Shown: positions 24,406 through 36,010, numbered from the stretch's first letter. The stretch: DNA of 64,000 bases from Myrica gale (GCA_963930655.1 OZ005604.1:4784001-4848000); one strand, 5' to 3'. The notes: generated by a model from the sequence alone, not told the origin. Numbers and translations are program-made.

Positions 24406-26594
24406 TGAAACTGCGTTTAGACCCTAGAATATACCTAGAGGGGGGTGAATAGGTATTTAAAAATTAATCTGTACTTTCTTTCAATCTCAGAAAAATAGCT
24501 CAATCAATTTTTCAGTCAATCAACAAGTAAAGATCTGTAAATTAATCACACTAATCAGATTTTACAACACATATACTTATCTGCTATATGAACTGAACAT
24601 CAATCTAAATGCTCTGTTTTATGGATTTTACAGCAACTCTAAATCAATATAATATCAATTTTACGGCAACAATAAAACCAAGAACATAGCAGATTTTCCA
24701 GCAACACAAAATCCAATACTCTATGATTTTCCAGCAACCATAAATCAAATCAATTGCGAATTTACAGCAGCAAGATATTCTCAATAATTCGACTACTTTA
24801 AACTAGAGACAATGAGATATATGTAGCAGCTATACAATCAAAACAAAGTATAATTTACAGCAACTATCTTATCAAGCGACCTGCAGATTTTCAGCACATT
24901 AAAACTAGGACTATGTGAACGTTTACAACAACTGAAATATCAAGACCAAGTGATATTCCAGCACTTGTAAAATCAAGACTCAAGTAATAAAGCAACAACA
25001 CTATGTCCAGAAAATCCAGCTATATGATATGACAATATCAGAACCAAGATCAAGCAAATTAGATCTAATAACAAGATCAAACAACAGTAACTGATATGCT
25101 TATAATGGATCACGTTTCCAACGCTTTAAACACCCAATTCTATGAAGATGTAATCAATGATATGGTCAAACAATGTGCAGATTTATTCAACCTAATATAC
25201 ACAAAGATTCTGATATTTTTACAGCATCTTTAACAGTCAACACAAGAATGAATAATCTCAGCAAACTAATCACAAACCTTCAAGAACTAAACACATGTGA
25301 AACACCACTCAAATTATAACAAGACAGAAAGTAGCACAAGATGATTTTCAGCAATCCTAAAAATCAAGATTCACTCTAATTAACAGCAAGCTACCTTCTA
25401 AATTTCCAGCAACGATAAAATCATCAAATGATTTATTTATACAGCACTAATCAACTAAAACTCCAGCAATATACAATGTCTATATCACAACCAAGATCAG
25501 TTAATATCAAACCAAATAACAAAACCAATGCAGCAACTAATTAGCCCTTTAACAGAACACGTTTTCAGCTAATGAGATCTGCAAAACAATAAGCACAAGA
25601 TTGGTTAGATAAAACAATATCAAGATCAAGAGAAAACAACAATAAAGACAACACCGGAATTTTTGTTGACGAAGTGAAAAAATTTCTCAAGAAGAACGTC
25701 TTCTGAGAAATAAAAAAACACTCCGGGTGTTTCCACCAAGTTTTTCCACTAGAACGTCGGGATTTTACAATGGTGATCTAACCAAAAACCTTTTGGCCTC
25801 AAGACCCCTTTTCCTATGTAAAATCACCCAATCCACCGAATTGGGTTGGTGCCCCGCACCCACACGAAGACCAGCAACTCTGGTGCTCGTTCTACAGCAG
25901 ATCCCACGAACTCGTAGGCTTGAAGCTCCTCTAAAAACTTTCAGCAGCAGTTGTTCTTGAGAACCCACTCAAGAACCTCAACACTTCGTGACCCAAATCT
26001 TCAACAGCAAAGAACCATGAATGTCCAGCCTTCAATCAACGATCAAGGCTCACAGATCTTCCACCAGAGGGAAGCTAACACACTCTCACATTCAGATTTC
26101 GGTTAGAACCGAATCTTGCACAAGAGAGAAATTTGGAAAATCGCATAGAGAGGAAATTTCTGGAGTTTGGGGCTTGCTCAATGCGTGAATGACGTCCAGG
26201 TGATTTGGGAAAGTTGTATATGGCTTTAGTGAGGGTAAATTTGTCAAAACGAAATTGTTTTGATGACTGTGCAACTTTCTAGAAGGGTAATACGTTATCT
26301 GCAGAATTCCCGCTAGGCTGACCCAAGGCTAACCCAGCCAACCGAAAATTCATCTAACAGCTCAGTAACTGTCTCCCAACCATTCTAGATTCACCCAGCA
26401 CCTTCCAGAAACTTTCCCAACTGTCTCCCAACCATTCTACATGCACCCAGCACCTTCCAGACTCTTTCTCTTTAGCTCCACGTCATTCCAGACTTAATCA
26501 AGTTGCTCTTACAATTCTAAAAATGGAAAAATACATTTATACAAAGAATTGTTTTGACCATGGAAATTATGCCAATTTTACATAAGCACTTTCA
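24406..26594 (-). repeat. 5' LTR of the retrotransposon
   Basis: 2189 bp, TG...CA, differing from the other LTR at 14 bases plus a 2-bp shorter G run near its left end. In its usual role it carries the promoter for the element; I could not single out a TATA box. Confidence 0.95.
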
Positions 26595-26759
26595 GTATCC
26601 ATATTCATTGCATATTCCTTTTATCTCAAAATAAGACAAAAAGTCCATATCTCATGGTTCTAGATACAAAGTTATCTTCCCTGCAACGTACTCAGTACGG
26701 GGGGCCCATACAAACTTTCCCCCATTATTCATCTCGAACAGCACAAATGAATTCCTCAT

Positions 26760-27377
26760 TTTTTATAAACCCGACAGCATTTTAAAAACATACACATTAC
26801 CTTAATAGAATAGCATAAAATGCCAATTTTAAAAGTAAACATAGACCATAAGTAATGAGTCACGAAGATAACAAGTGACCCAGAGAACATGTTTAAATAG
26901 AGCACAAACACATAAAAAACCAAACAAAAAGTCACATAGAGAAAACATAACCATATAACATATAGCCCTGCAAGTCACATAGAATTGGGAAAGGTTCAAC
27001 TTTCAGAAAAGGAATTCAAAGCACAGTTAAAGCTACATCTAAACAGTTATTGGTTTTTCTTTCCAATAGCTCCCAATGCTGAACTAACAGAGCCCACATT
27101 GCTTTGCAAAGTTAGTTGTTTTACGGCAAAGACAATAATTTTGCTAGGAAGGGGACCACAACAGCACAACACATCTTCAAATAGAATAATGCAAACACTG
27201 GCAGAGAGAGAAAGGGGACCACTCGAGGAAAGGAGATAGGAGACAAAGACTAAGCATACCCTTTCCAACATTCCACTTTCCAAAACTAACAGAGCATCCT
27301 TTCATTCCACATAATGTATGCCTACCACCCCATTCGCAGCCAACTCAATCACTGAAAACCAACAACCCATACATGAG
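26760..27377. other. upstream flank of the MULE gene, no gene recognised
   Basis: Frames at 26985-27239 (plus) and 27047-27283 (minus) overlap each other and show no known motif. This is probably the leader/terminal region of the MULE. Confidence 0.4.
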
Positions 27378-27382
27378 ATTTG

Positions 27383-28632
27383 TGTTGGCTTTTGTGCACA
27401 ATCGAGATTTTGATGATTACAATAAATGGATGAGTTTACAAATTGGACATCTTCAAAGACAAAGACAACTTGACGAAAAGAGTCAAACCTTGAAGAAAGA
27501 AGAACAAGAAGATGCAAGGAGCTAAAAGTGAAGTTTCAAGACCTTAGGGTATAATCCTTGTAACTCTTTATTCCACATTTGACAAGGATTTGAATCACGC
27601 ACTTGCATATCTTTCAAAACGTCCATAAACCATTTTACCTTTTGTTTGAAAGATTAAAATGTTTTTAAAGGTTTCAAAACACCCCAAATATATTCCTAAA
27701 CCCTTCATATACTTATGAGAATTAAGTCTTTAAAATTGGGTGTTTAAAAGTGGTCAAAAACATGTTTTTAAATGAAGCGGTCGATGAACTTTTTATAGCG
27801 GTCGACCTCTACATGAAGTGGTCGATCATTGACAGAATTCAAATTTATGACCGTTGGGCAACGGCTACTTGAACCGGTCGACCGGTACATGAAGCGGTCG
27901 ACCGGTACAACGGTAAAATTGTCAAATCGACCCCCAACGGCTATAAACGGCTAGTTTTCATATGTGGCCTATAAATACACATCCAAAACATCTAAAATGA
28001 AGAACCAACCACCACATATCATTTTTATAGTTTGAGAAATATTCTAAACCTTCCTATTCTATATTTCTCATAGCATTCACACAAAACACACTTTCATATC
28101 CTTGTCTTTGTGTGAATCAAGAAATAGAGCTTCCATTTTTATATCTACTCTTTGAGAGAGTTTTGTTCATCTATCTTCATATCCAAGAGAGTGTTTCCTT
28201 TAGTGAGGTTGTTCACTAAAGAAGAAGCTTAGAGAGTGTATATCTCAAGCTTGTTAGGTTGTGAGTGGTGAGCCCGAAAAACCACTTGGGTGGGTTTGAG
28301 TGTTGATCCCGGGAAAACACTTGTACGGTTCACTAGCACCCGGAAGCTAGTGTGTAAAGCTATTGGTTGAAGATAGTGGAAAACCTCAAGGCTCGGTGAA
28401 GGAGCTTGAGGGGTGGATGTAGGCGGGTTTGCCGAACCACTTAAAAATCGAGTGTTTGCTTCTCTTATCCCTACTCCTTACTTTAACACTTATTTACAGT
28501 TTCGCATATTATATATTTGTGCTAAAGTAGTATTTACTTGCAAACACAACTTTGAGGGTTTTAACCGAAAAGTTTAGAAAACCAATTCACCCCCCCTCTT
28601 GGGTTGCCTTAATCCTGAAACTAGGACTATCA
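27383..28632 (+). mobile_element. solo LTR, SIRE-like copia
   Basis: 1250 bp from TGTTGGCTTTTGTGC to ...CTAGGACTATCA with an exact ATTTG TSD (27378-27382, 28633-28637). Near its right end is the CACCCCCCCTCTTGGGTTG block typical of such LTRs, in opposite orientation to the LTRs at 18410 and 33113. It contains four GAAG(C/T)GGTCGA-type repeats (27774-27900). A solo LTR is what remains after recombination between the two LTRs of a full element. Confidence 0.88.
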
Positions 28633-29845
28633 ATTTGGGGAACAAAACGAAAAGTAGCATACAAATAGAAACAGTGGCTTTTGAAGACCAAAAAGCTTAC
28701 CTTCGGCGTAAAAACTGAAATACTGATCTTCACTACACTGAAATGCAATCAAACAACGTTGGAAACGTTTAAGGCACTGGAATGGGTCAGTGTTTTGGGG
28801 GGAAAAGCTCGAGTCTTTCTTCTGTTCGAGTTTGGGTCTGAAAAACCTAATTGTGGGTGGGTTAGCACATGCGACGTCATTTTGGAGTTGGGGGGAGAAT
28901 TTAACAAAAATCTAACGGAACTATTCATCGGGGCATTAAAGTCTTATTGCATCGTATAGGGATCACGTGATGGTCACGTGTGACGGATAACGTGAGACTT
29001 AACACCGAATCGGGGTCCCAAACGGGGTTGGGACAAAAAAACGTAAATAATGGGGGTGAGTTGTCACAAGTTGTAGTTTAGGGGGGATATTGAGAATTGA
29101 GTGTAAGTTCATGGGGAAAAAGTGTAATTAACCCTAGAAAATAAAGAATCTGGATATGAAAAGTGTAGATTATACAATACATGTAATGGTTGTCGTTGCT
29201 ACCTATAATTGTTGCTTCCGCTACGTAATTGTTGCTTCTGTGGAAATAAAATTTTCAAAACAAAAATTAGTAAAATCATATCTAAAATCTACTATAAAGC
29301 AAGAAAGATCAAATAGATTAGCTATATTATCAATTGAAAATGATTTATCGATAAATCTTGAATACAAACTTTAATTGATAAGTAATTTTACATCTAAAAG
29401 AGTAAGAAGCATAATTTTTAACTAAAATTTATTGATATTTTAATATAATAGTTTATAATTTATTAATACCTTTTTATGGTTTCTTCTAAGTCCCTATTTA
29501 TCTTAGTTACGACACTCTATGCCCGGCCAAACAGATCAGTAAGTTCAAAAATTTACAAACCATATTAATGGATATTCTTAAATTCCGAAATTTATAACCA
29601 AATTGTAAAAATGTGTTATAAAGCCACTACTATAATCTCATGAACCAATTCGAAGTCTACTGGATCTTTTTCTGCATTTCCAATTTTCAATACCTATCTT
29701 TTGAAATTATAAAAGTATATTAATTCATCTCCACAAATCATGAAATTGTGACACAACCATGTGTAGTATAACTGAGCCAAAAATCATAGTTTTAGACATC
29801 TAAGTTTGGTAATAAATATATCAAGACTTCTAATATTCAGATTTT
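28633..29845. other. no gene recognised; possible MULE end
   Basis: The block around 29070-29137 ends GTGTAATTAACCCT (AGGGTTAATTACAC on the other strand), which resembles a Mutator/MITE terminus. I could not find its partner. A 92-codon frame at 28681-28959 has no known motif. Confidence 0.35.
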
Positions 29846-30067
29846 AAGGCTATATTTAGTTTAGATCTAAAAACAGTTTTTTTTTTGTGTTTGTGTTTTT
29901 TTGGACGTAGTGTAGATTCTCTTTGGATTGGTGAAAAACCTATTAAAAGTTGTTGGAATTTATAAAAAAATGATTGAGATTAATGAAAAATGTATTGAAA
30001 TTTATAAAAAAAAAGTGAGCGTAAAAAGGTTTGGAAAACGTTTCGAAAATCAGCCAAACACAGCCTT
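29846..30067. mobile_element. possible hAT-type MITE
   Basis: The left side AAGGCTATATTTAGTTT and the right side, AAGGCTGTGTTTGGCT on the other strand, are imperfect inverted repeats. The GGCTGTGTTTGG motif is common in plant hAT-type MITEs. No clean TSD. Confidence 0.4.
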
Positions 30068-30578
30068 AAATTTCTCTTAACAATTCCAGAACTCGAATTT
30101 TGATCACTCCAAAAGATTCATTAAAACCGTCTCAAAATTTATAAAACACTTAAAGAGCACGGCATAGATATGCTAAAGTTCGACATCATATAAAAGATTT
30201 GATGGAAAAACAAAAAGGAACTAAAAAATTCGAAATACCTTGTTTTGCTTCTAGAAGTCTATATGGTTGAAAGAAAAGAATTCACCTCTTCTCCTCCCAA
30301 TAAACTTTAATGGGATGAGCAAATGGTTGTCTCAAAACCAACATATATATGACTTATGAAACACGATCGTTACATTTCAATTTCAAAAAATTGAATTTTT
30401 TATTTTTAAATATATGAATCAAAATTTCGAAATTTCTTATTTAAAAAGAATAACTATTTTCAAATGAAATAAAAACAAATTTCGAATTGTGGGGTTACAT
30501 CAAGCCTCTTATCCAAATATGATTAACAAAATTAGAAAGAATTTTCAAGTACCAAGAGCGAACGATTCTCAACATTTT

Positions 30579-30974
30579 GGGTTAAATACATTTTCCCTCT
30601 TTATCTTTGGGGTCGTTTACACTTTGCACCCCAAAGTATTATTTTTGACATATTGTACAATTTAACTTACACATTTTTCCAATTTGGACCTCGTATTCAA
30701 ATTGCCCGTCAATTTAGACGAATTTCGTTAAACTATTTACACATTGCCCCCTTATCTTTGAGGGTATGTACACATTGTCCCCCTTAGCTTTGGGGTCTTT
30801 TACAAATTGCACCCCACGTTTTAACGAAATCTGTCTAAATTGATGGGAAATTTGGGTACGGGTCCAAATTGAAAAAATTGTGTAAGTTAGAAGGTCCAAT
30901 GTGTCAAAAATAATACATCGGGGTGCAAAGTATAAATGACCTCAAAGATAAATAGGCAAAAATGTATTTAACCC
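30579..30974. mobile_element. 396-bp MITE with 9-bp TSD, Mutator-type
   Basis: The ends GGGTTAAATACATTTT and AAAATGTATTTAACCC are exact inverted repeats and the arms stay similar for most of the length (CTTTGGGGTC.TTTACA repeated in both orientations). The flanks CAACATTTT (30570-30578 and 30975-30983) are an exact 9-bp TSD. Non-coding. Confidence 0.88.
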
Positions 30975-30983
30975 CAACATTTT

Positions 30984-31462
30984 ATTCAAACAAATTTCAA
31001 TTTTAAAGTAAAAGTATCCCGTCTGTAATCTCTAAATCAGTCTATCCGTCCAGTTTTCAAAAATCGTATTTATTTATTCGGCTCGTGCCGTACTTCAATA
31101 AATCTATGAAAAATGGATTTCTTACCATTTGAAATGTGAAATATAGTCAGAACTTCCTATTCAGGCGGGACCTTCACACAACGGTGATACAAAAACATTC
31201 AACGGCAGATTTTGAATGCTTTTTTATATTTTTTCTCTCTTTTTTTTTAATGCTTGTTTGGGTGACCTACGCCCATAACTTAATACTCAGAACGACGAAC
31301 TTCAACTCTGAATGAATTATATCCATTTATCAATGTAGAACGGATTTCTTTTGGTATTAAATAAATAAATAATAGAGCCTGTTTAGGCCAATATAATTAT
31401 AAAAAACCTCTTATGACATTGGAAATCTTTCACAGAAGAAGAAAAAGAAAACTAATCAGATA
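30984..31462. other. no gene recognised
   Basis: AT-rich spacer with homopolymer runs; nothing coding seen. Confidence 0.4.
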
Positions 31463-31920
31463 ATGTTAGTTTTATTAGTACTTGATTTAGGTGTAGCCCT
31501 CGGACTATTAGCCTTTACAGCTTTCGGTACAGAAGTACACTGTACATGTACACCTAATCTTAATGAACAGTTGTTGGGGGCTGCAGTGACTAAACAACGT
31601 GCTTCAGCTGATGAAGACTAGAGAGCGGCTAGGGCTGACCGATCGAGATAGATGTGATACAATAACAATGGCAATAGGCTACGCGACCGGAAGTTGGAAC
31701 CAGTCCGCATCAGCGGTTACATAGAGTCTAGCTACACCTAGCCGGTGCTCTTACGGCTCACCACCCATGCCTCTTAAGGCTAAACGTGCCTCTCTTTTTC
31801 CACTCCCCGAACACTACTGCCTTAGCCCAGATAAAATCAAGCCAAAAGAAAGGGAAAAAAGCTCCACCCCCGGGTCCTCCGCAGATGATGCTAGTGTGTT
31901 GTTTAGAGGCACATTATAAA
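31463..31920. other. GC-richer block with a 52-codon frame, possible organelle-derived insert
   Basis: A plus-strand frame (31463-31621) begins 'MLVLLVLDLGVALGLLAFTA', a hydrophobic helix, and ends 'KQRASADED'. The following ~300 bp (to about 31900) is clearly richer in G+C than its surroundings and has the look of plant mitochondrial spacer DNA. I do not recognise the protein. A nuclear insert of mitochondrial DNA is one explanation; a captured exon is another. Confidence 0.3.
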
Positions 31921-33107
31921 TAAAGTAATAGTTTTTGCTAATAAAGTGATAATCTTCCTTTGTTTTTATCTTCAGTTCCCTTTTTCGTTCTAAGTAATTC
32001 TGACAAGAAATCAGGCCATGTGGAAGCCCAATGTCTCAGAACCGAACTCAACCCCAAGTAGAGTTCATTTTGACAGTTTGCTGGCCTTGAGCGGATTCAG
32101 TCTTCAGGATTGCCAACTTGGGTTTGGGATGGCAACCTTATCTGGGAAATGAGGAGGATAAACCATGTTGGGTCCTGGAAATCTGAAAGCCCATACTGCT
32201 CGTACCGTTTCAATTCCTCACCTTGTTGTGTCAGAAAGACAGAATGAGAGCGAGAGGGCGAAGGACCCAAAACCGTAAACATTAATTAGAAAGCATACCG
32301 AAAGAATGGGCAATTATCCAAAGAGCAGAACTGCCACTGTAAGACATTCTTTTAATTTGTATACCATTTCGGAACCTTCAAAAACTCTGCTCCATCATTT
32401 CGTCATTTTTTTCAGAAGGGACGTCCTACATGGATACAGAAAGGCACCCCACTGCACCACCAAATTACCAATATCATAGAGCCGAGAGACCCGGTCCCAA
32501 TCAATCTCTCTCTCTCTCTCTCTCTCTGATATGCAATGTAACAGAGCTATCAAGTTCAGACATGCCCCCCACCAACAGATAATGGTTTTGGGCTCATATT
32601 CTCTCCGCAAATTCTCTAAGCAGTTACCCTCCCAATATTTTTCTCGTTCCATTGTGTCTTCTCTTTCGTTTCAGTTTTTCCCAACACGCTTTGAAAAAGA
32701 CTTCTCATACATACGACTTTTCAGTCCCAAAAGCATTAAAGCTCACGATACAAACAAAACAAGCCCCTCATCTCTCTTTTCCCTTCTCTATATGCATATT
32801 TTGAACTGACATTAGCCAGCACGTATGTATGGATTACTTTACTAGTGTATTAAAGCTCTGCTGTCCAAGGACACCCGGCCCAGTACGTCGTGCTCCTTTT
32901 GTTTATTACGATTAAGAGACTTGAGGTTCCTTTTGCTTTTCTTAATTTCTGCGTGTTTCACAGATGAAATGAACACTCCGAAAGAAAAACACCATTCGAT
33001 GTGTCTGGTTTTGTGTTACTTTCTTTGTTTCCAGAATCCCTGTAAATACAAACAAGCCGACTGTATTATGAAAATCGAATTGGTGAATAAAACAGCAAAA
33101 ACAGATG
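31921..33107. other. no gene recognised; (TC)n tract
   Basis: A (TC)n run lies at 32503-32527. Frames at 32097-32282 (minus), 32531-32809 (plus) and 32921-33130 (plus) have no recognisable domain. The first has exon-like composition ('EELKRYEQYGLSDFQDPTWF') but I cannot assign it. Confidence 0.35.
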
Positions 33108-33112
33108 CACCT

Positions 33113-34466
33113 TGTAAGAACACTGTTTAGACCCAAAACTTACCTAGAGGGGGGTGAATAGTAAGTTAAAAAATTCAGCACAATCTATTTCACCCTGGAA
33201 AACCTTATACAAATCTTAGTTCAAACAATATATTGAATATGTCCAGATCTGGAAAATATCATATAGTCATATTAATGACAGATATTCAATATATTTAGTC
33301 AATTTAAACACTTCTAAGATTACTAAGACAATATCACAAACACTTGGAGTGCAGAAAATCTTTGATGTAATCTTTTAAACCAAGAACCACACCCAAGTTA
33401 CCAAGATTCGAATTTATATTATGCTAAACAATTACCAAGCAAATATACACGGAATTGAAACACAAACAATCACACAACACAAGAGATTGTTTACGAAGTG
33501 GAAAACTCTTTGAAAGAACTCTTTCACAAGAGAAAAACCACTCCAGGCTCACCGCCGGTTAACCAATCCACTAGAATGAGAGATACACTTACAGTCGGTG
33601 ACTTTGTTTACCACAAAACCTTTGCTACACAACAAATCCCGAAAGAAGCAATTCGAACGACCCGCTCGAACCCGCACCAAGCAGTAGACTCCAAAACCTT
33701 TGGATCTTTCTCTCACTTCAATGAATCTTAACCAAGCAATCTTGCCTCAGGACGATTGGAACTTCAATCGACAAACACCGGAACTCCGATGTTTACCCAC
33801 TGCCACAGTGGGGTTTTCTTGGTGGTGATTAGTTTCTTCAACAGCACTTGATGGAGGACTACCAAAATCTTGACTCTTCAAGTCTTCAAGAACAACCTCC
33901 TCTCAAATCTTCATCAATCTCTCTCTAGAAGTCTTCGAAATGTTTCAAAGCTCTTTCTCTTTCAATTTCGTCGAAGTCTGTTCGAAGTCCCGCTGTCCAG
34001 CCACTCAAAATACCTTTTTATATGACTGGGCAAGTCCACGCGTATAATAAATCATTAATTCTCCGCGTTTGGACTTGAGCCTCAGGCTAGCTCCAATTTA
34101 TAACGTGAATTCTTCCGGCTCGCCTCAAGCTAACTCAACTAGCACTTAACCTCTTTAACAAACCTTTAACTACCAGATTTCTTCACAAACGATTTTTATC
34201 TTCCGTTAACTGCTTTAACAAACTTCAAACTTCTTCACAACTGACTTCTTTCTTCTGGAAACTACTCCAACAACTTCCATAATTCTTCACAACTAAATTA
34301 TTCCATCTGAAACACACTTTGACAACTTCTAGATTTCTTCACACTTGAATTCTTTCATCTGAAGCACATGTACTTGGTCATCCACATCCAAGACACATTC
34401 AAGACACGTTTCTTTACAACATACATGTCACGGAATAAAGCCAACATCTAACTTTAGGAATTAACA
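33113..34466 (-). mobile_element. solo LTR related to the 18410 element
   Basis: 1354 bp from TGTAAGAACACTGTTTAGAC to ...GGAATTAACA with an exact CACCT TSD (33108-33112, 34467-34471). Near its left end it shares TTTAGACCC...ACCTAGAGGGGGGTGAATAG with the LTRs at 18410 and 24406, so it belongs to a related SIRE-like family and lies on the minus strand. No internal region remains. Confidence 0.85.
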
Positions 34467-34471
34467 CACCT

Positions 34472-35021
34472 AACACCCCATAATATGTTTTGTCTCTTAT
34501 ATGAAACCGGCAATTTCAAAAGCCTACGCCCTACTCTATGGTTGTTTTTGTCACCAGCATCTTGCCAAATTTAACTTTCCCTTAAAAATTTGATCAAACA
34601 AATTAATATCATTCTCTGATATTAATTTGTGTGCTCTGAGATCAAACAAATTAATATCATTCTCATCCCCATCTTTCAAGCTCCACGATGTTGAAAAGTC
34701 TTTACCCTATCTGAAAATGTCAAGGAACATTCAGGACTTTGTCCTTTTATTCCCCCTCAAGCAAATTTTTTTTTCTTTCAAAAGAATCGAAGGGACTGCC
34801 ACCCGCCAAATTTTTTCGACCACATGAACAGCTGTTCAACTTCCTCTTCCTCTCTTCTCCGTCTTTTCAAACACAGTTCTTACAAGACCAATCACAAAAG
34901 AAGAAATGAATCAGAGAGCTGTAGCACGTTTGCAGATAAAGGAGGATAATCCACTCATAAGTTAATTAAAGTTTAGAACTCTACCTATTTTTCCTAGAAA
35001 CACAAACAAACACAGTTTTAT
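34472..35021. other. 3' flank of the OFP7/8-like gene
   Basis: No coding sequence seen. A near-exact short direct repeat (GATCAAACAAATTAATATCATTCTC) occurs at 34591 and 34641. Confidence 0.5.
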
Positions 35022-35939
35022 TCAAGACCAATCACAAAACAGAGCCTCCCATATCTCCGTGAAAACCTCCACAATGACCCTATGATGGTGGTGTGAATTA
35101 AGCGATAGAAAACACTGCAAGAGATGCTCCAAATCTTTGGCCGCGAATATCCGCTTCTCAACGATCATTTCCACCATAGACGTCCTGAAATCATTGTACG
35201 GATTGCTAGACCTCTTCACCACAGCAAAGCTATCCTTGACTTTCCCCTGCATTGGCATTGGGTCCATTTCAGAACTCCGAGTTCCTGCCCTTCTCCGCCG
35301 AGCGCCGTGGCTTCTCTGACGAGAACGACGTAGCCGAGACTCAGATGAATCGGAGGAGAGGCTCTTGGAAGAGAAAAGAGTGTCAGTCTCGTCCTCTCTT
35401 TCCTCTTCCTCTTCATCTTCTTCGCTGCTAGACCACCAACCACCAGAACTCGTCACCTGGGAAGACGAGCTAAAGGGAAAGGTTTCTATATGCTTGTTCT
35501 TCATCCGAGTGGTCTTCTTTTTCTTCTTCTTCTTATTCCTCTCCGAGCCTTTCTTCTTCTGTTCAAACCTGGAATCTCCAAACTGATAGAAAGTATTCAT
35601 GGGAGTGATTGGAGACACAGGAGGGCAGGTTCTTCCATCGGGTTTGGTAGAAGCGAAAGGCGAATATGGATCTGAGAGTTTTGTTCTAGAGATCAAATCC
35701 TTGGATGGTATTAGGCAGCTATGGTTGACTGTTTCGGGGGTTTGGGACGGTTTTGGTCTGCAAATGGAGGGAAAGGGTCGAGGCCTAGGGGACAATGGCT
35801 CGATCATGTGGAAGTTTTGGTGGTTGTGCGGAACAAAAACTGCTTTTTCCATTACGTCGGAGAGGTTTCGAGGCCGGCACGAGCCGAAAGAGGATCGGAA
35901 CATGCGAGAGATTCGCAGCTTGAATCGGTTCTCCATCAC
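35022..35939 (-). CDS. OVATE family transcription repressor, OFP7/OFP8-like
   Basis: An intact single-exon frame of 305 residues. The N-terminus 'MMENRFKLRISRMFRSSFGS' matches the conserved start of the OFP6/7/8 group. The middle is low-complexity: Lys-rich (about 130-145), Ser-rich, then an acidic 'SSEEDEEEEEREDE' run (about 172-185) and an Arg-rich stretch (possible nuclear signal). The canonical OVATE domain fills the C-terminus (about 237-303): 'SFAVVKRSSNPYNDFRTSMV', 'LEHLLQCFLSLN', 'VFTEIWEALF'. OVATE proteins act as transcriptional repressors with TALE homeodomain partners. Start: first Met of a Met-Met pair after an upstream stop; the second is equally plausible. The overlapping plus-strand frames are shadows of this Ser/Glu-rich gene. 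Confidence 0.93.
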   Translation of the reverse strand: MMENRFKLRISRMFRSSFGSCRPRNLSDVMEKAVFVPHNHQNFHMIEPLSPRPRPFPSICRPKPSQTPETVNHSCLIPSKDLISRTKLSDPYSPFASTKPDGRTCPPVSPITPMNTFYQFGDSRFEQKKKGSERNKKKKKKKTTRMKNKHIETFPFSSSSQVTSSGGWWSSSEEDEEEEEREDETDTLFSSKSLSSDSSESRLRRSRQRSHGARRRRAGTRSSEMDPMPMQGKVKDSFAVVKRSSNPYNDFRTSMVEMIVEKRIFAAKDLEHLLQCFLSLNSHHHHRVIVEVFTEIWEALFCDWS

Positions 35940-36010
35940 GGAGAGAGAGAGAGGATTGTCAGGGGGAGACTTTTGAAGAGAAAGAGAGAAAGGTGGCGGT
36001 ATCTTTAGCT
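35940..36010 (-). promoter_or_regulatory. leader of the OFP7/8-like gene
   Basis: A purine-rich leader (GA-rich on plus, CT-rich on the coding strand) just upstream of the start, with short TCTC runs. No TATA box assigned with confidence. Confidence 0.3.

Larger units (their letters stand above)
18410..26594 (-). mobile_element. LTR retrotransposon (SIRE-like copia), pol-deleted
   Basis: A complete insertion of 8185 bp: right-hand LTR 24406-26594, left-hand LTR 18410-20600, primer site, polypurine tract, and a GTATC TSD at 18405-18409 and 26595-26599. It reads on the minus strand. Gag is shortened and nearly all of pol is missing, so it can move only with help from a full-length relative. 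I count 14 base differences between the LTRs plus a 2-base change in a G run, about 99.4% identity, so the insertion is recent. The SIRE/Maximus-type assignment rests on long LTRs, paired zinc knuckles and the long 3' non-coding region. Confidence 0.93.
16640..26759 (-). pseudogene. Mutator-like (MULE) transposase, decayed and split
   Basis: The reading starts at ATG 26757-26759 with 'MRNSFVLFEMNNGGKFVWAP' and reaches a PB1-like N-terminal domain ('GLDTDILGMVMDQIGHNTII' after the split). A poly-Glu/SPPH repeat linker follows (18015-18170), then an acidic segment (17840-18037), then the MULE DDE transposase core (16990-17290) with 'GCRPLIGVDECFFEGSLQ', 'VEAELKESWSWFLRIL' and 'WTVISDRRK'. Further down come 'GLIPSFEEILPTTYHRICV' and 'SPKAYAYLAHVDQ'. 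Several stops and frameshifts make it non-functional. The LTR retrotransposon at 18410-26594 interrupts it exactly between the Tyr and Lys codons of 'GY|KAGD', and the frame resumes across its TSD. The terminal repeats of the MULE were not identified. Confidence 0.85.

Noticed and set aside
19733..26274. Paired 60-77 codon frames at 19733-20280 and 25727-26274
   Set aside because: Both sets lie at the same positions within the two LTRs and resemble no protein.
35124..36008. Several plus-strand frames over the OFP7/8-like gene
   Set aside because: Antisense shadows; the minus frame carries the OVATE domain and is unbroken.
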